A stretch of DNA of 37,792 nt from the NCBI GenBank assembly GCA_004356615.1, contig SMWT01000121.1, positions 1 to 37,792 of the forward strand. The letters are read 5' to 3'. Below the pieces are notes generated by a model, which worked only from the letters and a program-made list of their open reading frames with translations, was not told where the DNA came from and did not search any database. Position numbers and translations under genes: made by a program. Numbering within the stretch: position 1 is the stretch's first letter; each line of letters begins with the position of its first letter. The DNA comes from Deltaproteobacteria bacterium. GTDB taxonomy: Bacteria > Bdellovibrionota > Bacteriovoracia > Bacteriovoracales > Bacteriovoracaceae. This document shows positions 16,225 to 24,237 of the stretch, piece by piece.

Positions 16225-18217
16225 AGGGCTTTCTTCCTCTAAATTTTTCATATAATTCCATAGGATGTTCAGTTCCACCTTTTGATAAAATATTTTCTTT
16301 AAAGCTATCCGCTACTTCTGGATTAAAGATTCCCTTTTCCTTAAAAAGTTCAAAGGCATCTGCATCTAAAACTTCTGCCCATTTATAGGAATAATAACCT
16401 GAGGAATATCCGCCAGCAAAAATATGAGAAAAGGAGACACTGGTATTAACCCCTTCAACAGCAGGAAAAAGCCTAGTGGGCTCACTAACCTCTCTTTCAA
16501 AGGCATCCACATTATCTATCCCTTTAGGGTCATCCTTATGCCAGGCCATATCTAGCCTTGCAAGGCCCGCCTGTCTAACTGATGCACAACCTTCAAAAAA
16601 ACTAGCACTATCTTTTATTTTTTTAATTAACTCTTCAGGAATTTTTTCACCAGTTTTGAAGTGTTCGGCAAATAGATCTAAACATTCTTTTTCAAATGCC
16701 CAGTTTTCCATAATTTGCGAAGGAAGCTCAACGAAATCCCAAAACACATTAGTTCCTGAGGTTGAGCTATAACTACAATGTGAGAGCATTCCATGTAGAG
16801 AGTGTCCAAATTCGTGGAATAGGGTGGTCACCTCATTAAATGTTAAGAGCGAAGGTCTATCCCCACTTGGTTTGGTAAAATTACAAACAATTGAGATATG
16901 TGGCCTTTGGTCAACGCCATCTTTTGTCTTTTGATCCCTAAAACTTGTCATCCATGCTCCGCCTCTTTTCCCTGGACGAGGAAAAAAGTCAGCATAGAAA
17001 ACGCCCATGTGCTTACCACCTTTATCAGTGACATCAAAGACTTCCACATCTTGGTGATAAACAGCAACACCATCAACTTTTTTATAATTTAGTCCGTACA
17101 ATTTATGGGCAACATCAAAAACTCCCTGAAGAACTTTTTCCAGCTTGAAATAAGGCCTTAGCATTTCATCATTAATATCAAAGTTTTCTTGTTTGAGTTT
17201 TTCCTTCCAGTAACCAAAATCCCATGATTGAAGAGTTTCCGGGCCACCATTTGCTTTAGCGTACTCACTTAGCTGGACAAGCTCCTTTTTAGCAGCAGGT
17301 CTAGCATAAGAAAGCATTTCATCCAGAAAATTCATCACGGTTTTAGTATCGCCGGCCATCCGCTCTTCTAAAATAAAATCGGAATGAGAATTATAGCCGA
17401 GTAGTTGGGCCCTAACGTATCTTAGGTTGACCAACTTTTTCACGATTTCTTTGTTATCATTTTTTCCGTTTTTAAAACCCCTAGAACCAAAAGCAATGGA
17501 TAGTCTCTTTCTAAGGTCTCGGTTATCAGCATAGGTCATAAAGGGGATGTAACTTGGATAATCAAGAGTTAGGAGCCATTGTTTTTCGTAACCTTTTTCC
17601 TCCGCCATATGAGCGGCAGATTCTATGTAGGACTCCGGACAACCTTTAAGATCATCAATATTGGAAAGGATCAGCTCAAAGCTATTGGTATCATTTAAAA
17701 TGTGGTCGCCAAATAGAAGTCCCAGACTTGATAGCTCTTTGTCTAATTCCCTTAACTTTTCTTTATCTTCATGGGAGAGAAGAGCGCCATTTCTTTTAAA
17801 GTCTTTATAGGTTTTTTCAAGCAGCATTTTCTGCTCAAGACTGAGATCTGCTTCTTCCATTTTTTCAAATACTGCCTGGACTTTTTTAAAGAGCCCCTCA
17901 TCTAAAATGATATCATTTCCAAACTCGGTAACTAGGGGAGAGAAATCCTTCGCTAGCTTCGTGAGTTCATCATTGGTTTCGGCAGAGTGAAGATTAAAAA
18001 ATACTCCTGAAATGGTATAGACTCTTTCGGAAGCGTTTTCCATCGCCACGATGACATTATAAAAGTCAGGTTCATCGGTGTTATCTTTAATGTTATTTAT
18101 ATCTTCTTTGGCCTTTTTAATGGCCTCTTTAATAGCGGGTAAAAAATGTTCATTTTTTATTTTGTCGAAAGGGACGGTTTCAAATTTAGTATCAAACTTC
18201 TCCAACAAGGGATTCAT
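16181..18217 (-). CDS. dcp: M3 family peptidyl-dipeptidase (Dcp-like)
   Basis: 678 residues. The zinc motif HEFGH is at 468-472 (FHEFGHSLHGM), with the third ligand in FVELPSQIMENW. The N-terminal half (VFFNLHSAETNDELTKLAKDFSPL) resembles Dcp more than oligopeptidase A, both M3A enzymes. Dcp removes C-terminal dipeptides (EC 3.4.15.5) from peptides and is usually cytoplasmic; no signal peptide is seen here. The start is ATG 18217, with AGGAG seven bases upstream; a GTG just before it is also in frame. It follows the DtxR-type gene by 40 bases on the same strand, so metal-responsive co-expression is possible. Confidence 0.93.
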   Translation of the reverse strand: MNPLLEKFDTKFETVPFDKIKNEHFLPAIKEAIKKAKEDINNIKDNTDEPDFYNVIVAMENASERVYTISGVFFNLHSAETNDELTKLAKDFSPLVTEFGNDIILDEGLFKKVQAVFEKMEEADLSLEQKMLLEKTYKDFKRNGALLSHEDKEKLRELDKELSSLGLLFGDHILNDTNSFELILSNIDDLKGCPESYIESAAHMAEEKGYEKQWLLTLDYPSYIPFMTYADNRDLRKRLSIAFGSRGFKNGKNDNKEIVKKLVNLRYVRAQLLGYNSHSDFILEERMAGDTKTVMNFLDEMLSYARPAAKKELVQLSEYAKANGGPETLQSWDFGYWKEKLKQENFDINDEMLRPYFKLEKVLQGVFDVAHKLYGLNYKKVDGVAVYHQDVEVFDVTDKGGKHMGVFYADFFPRPGKRGGAWMTSFRDQKTKDGVDQRPHISIVCNFTKPSGDRPSLLTFNEVTTLFHEFGHSLHGMLSHCSYSSTSGTNVFWDFVELPSQIMENWAFEKECLDLFAEHFKTGEKIPEELIKKIKDSASFFEGCASVRQAGLARLDMAWHKDDPKGIDNVDAFEREVSEPTRLFPAVEGVNTSVSFSHIFAGGYSSGYYSYKWAEVLDADAFELFKEKGIFNPEVADSFKENILSKGGTEHPMELYEKFRGRKPSTHALLKRGGLLPH

Positions 18218-18257
18218 CACTTGGCTCCTTTATAAAATTGTAGGGTTTAGAAAAAAA

Positions 18258-18779
18258 TTAATTGGCCGGAAGGTATTTATCTCCAATTTGGCCATCAAGA
18301 AAATCTTTTGCGCTGTTAAAATTGCAAAGATCTAGTGAGGTTTTGAATTTTAGACTACCTTGTTCCGTATTTTCACAGTTACATGCAATCTTTTTCATAA
18401 ACTCAAAGAACTTAAAACCTGTCTCATGGCTCAAAAGATGTTCCATCTGACAAGAGTCAAATTCGGCAGTAGCTTCATCCACTCCCACAAAGTCTCTTAG
18501 AAAATAAAAAAGAAGAGTTCTCGAAGATAATATTCGATGAACTTCCATGTGACCTGCATCGGTGAGTACTAAAAACTTGCAATCTTCTTCTTCTTGGACC
18601 AAATCTTTTTTCTTAAGACTATTTAAGGCGGTAGAAACAGAACCTTTGGTGAGGTTAAGTTCTTTTGCAATATCGGTGACCCTGGCAAATCCTCTCCCTT
18701 CCTTTAACTTATGGATGGTTAGGAGGTAGTGAACCATTGAGTGGGATAAATTATGAATGCCTTTAATTTCTTTTTCCAT
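18258..18779 (-). CDS. DtxR/MntR-type metal-responsive repressor
   Basis: 173 residues. A winged helix (about 13-60; RVTDIAKELNLTKGSVSTAL is the helix-turn-helix) precedes a dimer/metal domain with CQMEH (110-114), matching the primary-site C-x-x-E-H of DtxR. Against my recollection of DtxR, H17 takes the place of Met10, and the ancillary-site His79 and Glu83 fall on R87 and F91, so that site looks lost. An extra CNC (133-135) follows. There is no SH3-like third domain. The start at 18779 is set by length and a promoter ending nine bases upstream. It probably represses metal-uptake or oxidative genes; no binding site could be confirmed. Confidence 0.85.
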   Translation of the reverse strand: MEKEIKGIHNLSHSMVHYLLTIHKLKEGRGFARVTDIAKELNLTKGSVSTALNSLKKKDLVQEEEDCKFLVLTDAGHMEVHRILSSRTLLFYFLRDFVGVDEATAEFDSCQMEHLLSHETGFKFFEFMKKIACNCENTEQGSLKFKTSLDLCNFNSAKDFLDGQIGDKYLPAN

Positions 18780-18788
18780 ACGCCTGCG

Positions 18789-18817
18789 TTTATACCAAAG
18801 AACCGAAATAGGGTCAA
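18789..18817 (-). promoter_or_regulatory. Promoter of the DtxR-type gene (near-leaderless)
   Basis: On the minus strand, TTGACC (18817-18812), exactly 17 bases, then TATAAA (18794-18789): one mismatch from consensus in each box. Only nine bases separate the -10 from the ATG at 18779, so the transcript would start within about four bases of the start codon. Confidence 0.6.
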
Positions 18818-18962
18818 AATTTGCCTGAATATTTGTAAAAAGGTTAACTGATTCATGTGTTAAGTGATTGAATTTGCTCAATATCAAAATTAGTACTATT
18901 ACTGGCCCACCAAGATTTCTAGAAGTGGTAAAATAATTAGTAGGTATTTTCTGGAAAATCAT

Positions 18963-20669
18963 ATGAAATATAAAATTATCCTTCCTCTTATTTTCTCTCT
19001 TGGGGCCTTCGCCCAAGTCATTGAAACCTATGGCCCCGACGATCAGGCGCTGACCGATGAAGACCACAAACTATCCCAGGAATTTATCCATGAGGGCATC
19101 GCTCAAAAGGTACTGCAAGAGGAATGCGAGGGGATGGAAGAAGAGTGTAAAGGACAAGATGACGATGGAAGATTTCTTGGTATTCCCAACCAAATGATCG
19201 AACTCATTGGACAGGCCTACTCCATGCTCTCCGGTGGGATCATGGGCCAGCTTAAATTGTCAGAAAAATCCCTCGCCGCTGCCCGGGAAAAAGATCCCAT
19301 GGCCAAAGATAGCAAACCTGATTATTGCTCAAAAATTCCCATGGCCACTAATCTTCTGGCACAATTTAAGCAAACCAGTGAGCAAAAAAACCTCAAAGAT
19401 CTTCCTGCTGAAGGTGAGACGGTTCAAAGGCAACAACTTTTAAAGGCCGCTGCATCTCATAAGTCTAGATCTGAGACTTCCGCCATTCAAGCGGGTGGTT
19501 ATGGAGTCACATCAGCATGTTATGTGGGAATGATAGCCGCCGGTGGAGTGGCCATATCTGCAGTTGCGGTCAAGCTTCCCGCCTCTGCCTTGCTGACAGC
19601 TTTTTACACCACCAATGCTATTAGACAGAAAAAAATTGCTAACCGGGTTAAAAAGATCGCCGATAAAATGCCCGGGAGAGGATATTGTAATCCTATCACT
19701 GAAAGACAATGTTACTGCGATACCTATAAGGAACTTAAAAAAGATCAAGAAAAACTCGCTGAAGAAAATAAGAAAAACTTAGAGGCCACCCGATCTGCAA
19801 ACATCAAAGAAAAAAGTACTGGTGAAAAAATTGGAAGCTTCTTTGGGATCGGTAAAAAGAAAAAACAACACGTTGATAAAGTGGTCATCATCGACGAGGG
19901 TGGAGCGGCCAAATACTGCATGCCTCAACTTCATGGTAACAATGTCGCAGATGATTCCATCAGGGTGTCCTGTCTCGATGAAAAGATGAGACTCGATCCC
20001 TTTTGTCATTGTAAAGGCAGAAACACCTGTTACGACACTGAATATATGAAATTTGCTGCTGATATAACCCCAGAGATGTTTGCCCAATCTGGTCTCACAG
20101 ATTTTAGATCTATGACCAGAGGTGAGCTTATTGGGGGCAGAGTTGGCTCAGCAAGCTTTGGCAGAAACGCCATAAGAAATAAATCCCTGGCCAAACAATA
20201 TGCCTTAAAAAATCCTTATAAAGGAAATCTTTCAGCAGATGCCATGGCCCGAGCAAAAATGGCGGAAGACACTTTTGGCATTCCAAAAGAATTGGCCGCC
20301 CAACTTACCTCAAGACCTATTACCGCCCAAGACCGGGAAAATGGAAAAAGATTAATGGCGGGATCGACCGGTAGTAAGAAAGGAAAAATGACCACCAAAG
20401 GGCCAGAGGGTAGAACGGTTCGAACCCTCACTTTTAAACCTCAAAGAAAAAAACAAAGGCGAGTTACCAGGGCCAAATCAGGAAGCAGCACCAAACTGCA
20501 AAGGGGTAAGGCCTCAAGCTCTGGTGATGTGATGAAGTTTGCCCGGAGGGCCCAGGCCAAGGCACAAATAGAAACTCGAAAAGGCCGAAATATCTTTCAC
20601 ATTATCTCCAGAAGATATCAGCTGAGTGGCCACAAGAGATTGACCCCGGCAAGGGATGAACTAGACTGA
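18963..20669 (+). CDS. Large exported Cys-rich protein of unknown function
   Basis: 568 residues. It has a clear signal peptide (1-17, GAFA). An acidic N-terminal part (20-70) precedes a hydrophobic Gly/Ala-rich stretch (about 178-216) that could span or insert in a membrane once or twice. Next is a Cys-rich middle (242, 250, 252, 319, 337, 348, 350, 356 of 12 cysteines in the predicted mature protein) and a strongly basic C-terminus (460-555, e.g. KPQRKKQRRVTRAKSG). The arrangement, with an exported, disulfide-prone body and nucleic-acid- or polyanion-like basic tail, is unusual. I do not recognise the family. It overlaps the next gene by one base (TGATG), so a link with the DCC thiol protein is plausible. 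Confidence 0.75.
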   Translation: MKYKIILPLIFSLGAFAQVIETYGPDDQALTDEDHKLSQEFIHEGIAQKVLQEECEGMEEECKGQDDDGRFLGIPNQMIELIGQAYSMLSGGIMGQLKLSEKSLAAAREKDPMAKDSKPDYCSKIPMATNLLAQFKQTSEQKNLKDLPAEGETVQRQQLLKAAASHKSRSETSAIQAGGYGVTSACYVGMIAAGGVAISAVAVKLPASALLTAFYTTNAIRQKKIANRVKKIADKMPGRGYCNPITERQCYCDTYKELKKDQEKLAEENKKNLEATRSANIKEKSTGEKIGSFFGIGKKKKQHVDKVVIIDEGGAAKYCMPQLHGNNVADDSIRVSCLDEKMRLDPFCHCKGRNTCYDTEYMKFAADITPEMFAQSGLTDFRSMTRGELIGGRVGSASFGRNAIRNKSLAKQYALKNPYKGNLSADAMARAKMAEDTFGIPKELAAQLTSRPITAQDRENGKRLMAGSTGSKKGKMTTKGPEGRTVRTLTFKPQRKKQRRVTRAKSGSSTKLQRGKASSSGDVMKFARRAQAKAQIETRKGRNIFHIISRRYQLSGHKRLTPARDELD

Positions 20670-21034
20670 TGAAACTTCCAATTCTACTCTATGATGAAAA
20701 ATGTCCACTTTGCCTAAGGTTTAAACAGGCCTTTGAAAGAGTCCCCGGAGCGTCCAAAGTAAATATTATCTCTATTTATAACGAGGAAGTTTTTAAAAAT
20801 TTTCCCCAGATTAATCCCGAAGCGGCCTTTCAAGAGCTGCACTATCTAGACGGAGAGGGAAAGGTTTATGGTGGAAAAGATGCCCTTACCCAGCTCATGG
20901 TGGAGTTTCCCCTGGTTAAAAAGTTTGCCTGGTTAATTGAAAGCAATATGGGCCAAAAGGCCTTAACCTACTTTAATCAGGTGGCCAAAAACTACCGCGA
21001 GCGGTTGATTAAAGACTGCATTAATTGTAAATAA
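20669..21034 (+). CDS. DCC-family thiol-disulfide oxidoreductase-like protein (DUF393)
   Basis: 121 residues. The N-terminus LLYDEKCPLC gives the DCC-type CxxC (C12, C15) after the family's YD motif. Residues through LHYLDGEGKVYGGKDAL match the rest of DUF393. A second CxxC (117-120) closes the protein. The fold is thioredoxin-like with a proposed redox role; the substrate is unknown. There is no signal peptide. The ATG overlaps the stop of the exported Cys-rich protein gene, so thiol chemistry on that partner is conceivable but would need a localisation match. Confidence 0.85.
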   Translation: MKLPILLYDEKCPLCLRFKQAFERVPGASKVNIISIYNEEVFKNFPQINPEAAFQELHYLDGEGKVYGGKDALTQLMVEFPLVKKFAWLIESNMGQKALTYFNQVAKNYRERLIKDCINCK

Positions 21035-21035
21035 G

Positions 21036-21054
21036 ATACCTCAACCAGAGGTAT
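21036..21054 (+). promoter_or_regulatory. Hairpin covering the ribosome site of the glycosyltransferase gene
   Basis: ATACCTC (21036-21042) and GAGGTAT (21048-21054) are perfect complements around AACCA. The 3' arm holds the GAGG ribosome site of the ATG at 21057. The hairpin begins two bases after the upstream stop codon, so ribosomes finishing that gene would melt it. Confidence 0.5.
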
Positions 21055-21056
21055 TT

Positions 21057-21782
21057 ATGCTCCCATATGAAAAAACTGTCATTTTAATTCCCACTTACAA
21101 CGAATCCGATAATGTTGAGCGAATGGCCCGTACCATCCTTAAGTCCTATCCTAAAATTTCACTTTTGATCATCGATGATGGTTCTCCTGATGGAACAGGA
21201 AATATTGTAAAAACGCTCCAAAAAGAATACCCAGGCCTTCACCTGATGGAGCGAGCTGGAAAAGCGGGTATTGGCAAGGCCTATATTGCGGGCTTTAAAT
21301 GGGCGCTAGAAAAGGGTTATGATTTTGTTTTTGAAATGGACTGTGACTTCTCTCACAACCCTGAGGATATCCCAAGGCTGCTTGAGGCCACCACAAATAA
21401 TGATTTGGTTATCGGCTCAAGATATATCAATGGCATCTCCATCGTAAACTGGCCGTTTAAAAGATTGCTTTTATCTTATGGTGCTTCCATCTACACCAGG
21501 TTTATAACCAGAATTCCCATTAGAGATACCACGGGAGGATTTAAGTGTTTTACCAGAAAAGCACTAAAGACTTTAAACTTTGATAAGATTATCTCCAATG
21601 GCTATTCCTTCCAATTAGAAGTTAATTATAAAATATGGAGTAAGGGTTTAAGAATAAAAGAAGTCCCCATAATTTTTTATGAAAGAAGAGATGGACAATC
21701 TAAAATGGATAAAAACATCGTCCTTGAGGCCATCTTTGCGGTTATTTTCCTTCGACTTAAAAAAGTCTTCGGAACTCTCTAG
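21057..21782 (+). CDS. Dolichol-phosphate-mannose-synthase-like GT2 glycosyltransferase
   Basis: 241 residues, one GT-A domain. IPTYNESDNV (11-20), IIDDGSPDGTG (38-48) with the nucleotide-binding Asp pair, the DxD in EMDCDFSHNPEDI (D95, D97) and DTTGGFKCF identify the Dpm1/polyprenyl-phosphate sugar transferase group. It probably moves a sugar from GDP or UDP to a polyprenyl phosphate at the inner membrane. It lacks the C-terminal membrane segments some relatives have. The ribosome site lies in a hairpin. Its TAG overlaps the TAG of the convergent membrane-protein gene in CTAG. Confidence 0.92.
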   Translation: MLPYEKTVILIPTYNESDNVERMARTILKSYPKISLLIIDDGSPDGTGNIVKTLQKEYPGLHLMERAGKAGIGKAYIAGFKWALEKGYDFVFEMDCDFSHNPEDIPRLLEATTNNDLVIGSRYINGISIVNWPFKRLLLSYGASIYTRFITRIPIRDTTGGFKCFTRKALKTLNFDKIISNGYSFQLEVNYKIWSKGLRIKEVPIIFYERRDGQSKMDKNIVLEAIFAVIFLRLKKVFGTL

Positions 21783-22369
21783 CGCTCCAAGGAAGCACGG
21801 GAAAAAATATTTCGATTATACGGGTTCCAAACCATCAAAAATAAAAACCAGCTGGCGCTGAATTTAAAGATTTCCCAACCATTAGGCCAAAATGGCAGTA
21901 GTGCGGAAATTCCAAATAATATAATCTGAAAAGTCTTAGGAACTGGGAGGGCCAATTTATCAATTATCTTCTTTCCCTGGGCGGAAAATTTATAAAGTAG
22001 TTTTGTTAAAAGGTAATAAACCGTAATTACGGTTACTAAATCCCCTCTAAAGTTTCCGGTATAGACTTTTTTAAGCTCATCCAGGCCCCAAAATACATTT
22101 AAGAGGGAAAAGATAAAAAAGAGCACTCCCTGCAAAATCATAGAGTAACAAAATCCATCTAGCCTAAAAGGCCGAAGCAGAAAGGCCCGGTATACATATA
22201 AAAGGCCACATAAAAACATGGCCAGGAAAGTAGGCCAGGGAAGTATTAATAAATAATAATCTTTAAAAATCTGAGGATAATTCTCAGAACCCCACATGCC
22301 TAAAAAAATTAGAAGCAAAATGATGGGATAAAAAAATTTTTCGGCAGGCGCCAACTTAAAGTCTTTCAC
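21779..22369 (-). CDS. Integral membrane protein of unknown function
   Basis: 196 residues with about six hydrophobic segments (roughly 12-27, 38-60, 75-94, 108-124, 148-160, 168-182) and short basic loops (FLLRPFRLD, YKFSAQGKK). The predicted C-terminus is cytoplasmic and basic. No signature motif is visible. It overlaps the end of rpiB by 14 bases, so it belongs to the ahcY-rpiB transcript. Confidence 0.7.
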   Translation of the reverse strand: MKDFKLAPAEKFFYPIILLLIFLGMWGSENYPQIFKDYYLLILPWPTFLAMFLCGLLYVYRAFLLRPFRLDGFCYSMILQGVLFFIFSLLNVFWGLDELKKVYTGNFRGDLVTVITVYYLLTKLLYKFSAQGKKIIDKLALPVPKTFQIILFGISALLPFWPNGWEIFKFSASWFLFLMVWNPYNRNIFSRASLER

Positions 22370-22793
22370 CTAAATCCTCAAAAAGGGCCAAACGCTCACT
22401 ATGCCTTCCACCTTCAAATTCGGCCTTAAACCAGGCACCGGCAATATCTTTTAACTGATCTGAAGTATTAATTCTCCCACCTAGGCACAAGACATTGGCA
22501 TTATTGTGCTGAATTGAGAGTTCTGCCTCTTTAGGAGACCGGCAAAGGGCCGCCCGGATACCACTATATCTATTGGCGGCCATAGAGACGCCGATTCCTG
22601 AGCCACAGATTAAAATGCCCTTGATATTTTCACCAAGAACAACCTTCACCAGTTTTGTGGCAAAATCTGGGTAATTACAACGCTTTGAAGAATAAGTCCC
22701 AACGTCTATGACTTCATGGGACTCTTCAAGATATTTTTTTAGTTCTTCTTTGGCCTCAAAGGCCGCATGATCGCATCCAAGAATAACTTTCAA
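22356..22793 (-). CDS. rpiB: Ribose-5-phosphate isomerase B
   Basis: 145 residues, complete. It interconverts ribose 5-phosphate and ribulose 5-phosphate (EC 5.3.1.6) in the pentose-phosphate pathway. GCDHAAFEAK (6-15), the catalytic Cys loop ICGSGIGVSMAANR (62-75), and HNNANVLCLGGR (96-107) with the second catalytic residue are intact. It starts nine bases after ahcY on the same strand. Confidence 0.95.
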   Translation of the reverse strand: MKVILGCDHAAFEAKEELKKYLEESHEVIDVGTYSSKRCNYPDFATKLVKVVLGENIKGILICGSGIGVSMAANRYSGIRAALCRSPKEAELSIQHNNANVLCLGGRINTSDQLKDIAGAWFKAEFEGGRHSERLALFEDLGERL

Positions 22794-22802
22794 GGAAAAC
22801 TC

Positions 22803-24104
22803 CTAGTATCTGTAGTGCTCTGGTTTATAAGGACCTTCTACTTTCACACCAATATAGTCTGCTTGCTCTGGAGTAAGGGTCTCAAGTTCTGCACCAACTT
22901 TCGCTAAGTGCAGATGGGCCACTTTTTCATCCAAGTGTTTTGGAAGAGTGTAAACTTTTCTCTCGTAGTTATCAGATTTCGTCCAAAGTTCAACTTGCGC
23001 CATTACTTGGTTAGTAAACGAGTTGCTCATAACAAACGAGGGATGCCCGGTGGCACATCCAAGGTTAACCAGTCTTCCTTCAGCTAAAAGAATTAATTTT
23101 TTTCCATTGGGGAATGTGTACTCATCAACCTGAGGCTTGATGGTAGTTTTAGTAATCCCATCTCGGCCTAAGCTGGCCACATCAATCTCATTGTCAAAAT
23201 GACCAATGTTACAAACGATGGCACCATCTTTCATGGAGTCCATATGGTCTTGATTAATCACTTTAAAGTTTCCGGTAGTGGTTACAAAAATATCACCGAT
23301 TTTAGCGGCATCTTCCATTCTTCTAACTTCATATCCTTCCATTGCAGCTTGAAGAGCACAGATTGGATCGATCTCAGTAACAATTACTCGACCACCTAAT
23401 CCTTTAAAAGACTGGGCCGAACCTTTGCCAACATCACCGTAACCGGCAACCACACAAACTTTCCCAGCGATCATGGTATCAGTTGCTCTTTTGATCCCAT
23501 CAACTAGGGATTCTCTACAACCGTAAAGGTTGTCAAATTTAGATTTGGTAACCGCGTCGTTTACGTTGATGGCCGGAACCATCAACTTGCCACTTTTTTG
23601 CATTTCAATCAGACGGTGAACACCGGTAGTGGTCTCTTCAGATATCCCTTTTACTACTTCCATCATCTGGGGATATTTTTCATGCATAATAAGCGTGAGG
23701 TCTCCCCCATCATCTAGGATCATGTTTGGCCCTTTTCCATCTGGCCAATTGATTGTTTGCTCTACACACCACTCGTATTCTTCTTCCGTTTCACCTTTCC
23801 AGGCAAAAACAGGAATTCCAGAAGCTGCCATGGCCGAGGCCGCGTGATCTTGGGTAGAAAAAATATTACAGGAGGACCATCTAACTTCGGCCCCAAGTTC
23901 AATGAGGGTTTCAATTAAAACCGCAGTCTGAATAGTCATATGAATACAACCAGCTATTCTTGCGCCCTTAAGGGGTTGTTCACCTTTTAATTCTTCTCTA
24001 ACTGCCATCAACCCCGGCATTTCCGCTTCAGCGATCCTAATTTCTTTTCTTCCCCAATCGGCCAAAGAAATATCCTTTACTTTATAATCCTCAGCTTCAC
24101 TCAT
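22803..24104 (-). CDS. ahcY: Adenosylhomocysteinase
   Basis: 433 residues, full length. Splits S-adenosylhomocysteine into adenosine and homocysteine with tightly bound NAD. The NAD loop [10 protein letters not shown], the substrate segments [15 protein letters not shown] and [22 protein letters not shown], and the conserved KPEHYRY end are present. GGGGA precedes the ATG by about five bases. It removes the inhibitory product of the methyltransferases and supplies homocysteine to the CBS/CGL pair at 3488-6020. No SAH riboswitch is visible in its short leader. Confidence 0.97.
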   Translation of the reverse strand: MSEAEDYKVKDISLADWGRKEIRIAEAEMPGLMAVREELKGEQPLKGARIAGCIHMTIQTAVLIETLIELGAEVRWSSCNIFSTQDHAASAMAASGIPVFAWKGETEEEYEWCVEQTINWPDGKGPNMILDDGGDLTLIMHEKYPQMMEVVKGISEETTTGVHRLIEMQKSGKLMVPAINVNDAVTKSKFDNLYGCRESLVDGIKRATDTMIAGKVCVVAGYGDVGKGSAQSFKGLGGRVIVTEIDPICALQAAMEGYEVRRMEDAAKIGDIFVTTTGNFKVINQDHMDSMKDGAIVCNIGHFDNEIDVASLGRDGITKTTIKPQVDEYTFPNGKKLILLAEGRLVNLGCATGHPSFVMSNSFTNQVMAQVELWTKSDNYERKVYTLPKHLDEKVAHLHLAKVGAELETLTPEQADYIGVKVEGPYKPEHYRY

Positions 24105-24145
24105 TGCTGTCCCCCATAAAATTTATTTAGTTAAAACTGTCCAAA

Positions 24146-24174
24146 TTTATAACATTTGAAAGACTTACCAACAA
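24146..24174 (-). promoter_or_regulatory. Candidate ahcY promoter
   Basis: On the minus strand, TTGTTG (24174-24169), 17 bases, TATAAA (24151-24146). Transcription would start near 24139, giving a ~35-base leader. It sits back to back with the thrB promoter. Confidence 0.4.
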
Positions 24175-24177
24175 GGA

Positions 24178-24206
24178 TTGATTGTTATCCCGCGGGATAT
24201 TAAAAT
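24178..24206 (+). promoter_or_regulatory. Candidate thrB promoter
   Basis: TTGATT (24178-24183), exactly 17 bases, TAAAAT (24201-24206). The spacer is almost filled by a 14-bp palindrome. The leader to the ATG at 24238 would be about 25 bases. Confidence 0.55.
24186..24199. promoter_or_regulatory. 14-bp perfect palindrome, likely operator
   Basis: TATCCCGCGGGATA reads the same on both strands. It lies between the -35 and -10 of the thrB promoter, the classical place for a repressor dimer to block polymerase. The GC core is unusual in this AT-rich intergenic sequence. Confidence 0.55.
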
Positions 24207-24237
24207 GATTACAAGGACTATTACGCAAGGCATAAAT

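Noticed and set aside
18844-18863. TTAAC/GTTAA inverted repeat as a DtxR operator
   Set aside because: Only five bases per arm, does not match the known DtxR box, and sits upstream of the -35 rather than over the promoter.
24105-24177. Possible SAH riboswitch upstream of ahcY
   Set aside because: The leader is short and AT-rich, and I see none of the GC-rich pairing expected of SAH riboswitches.
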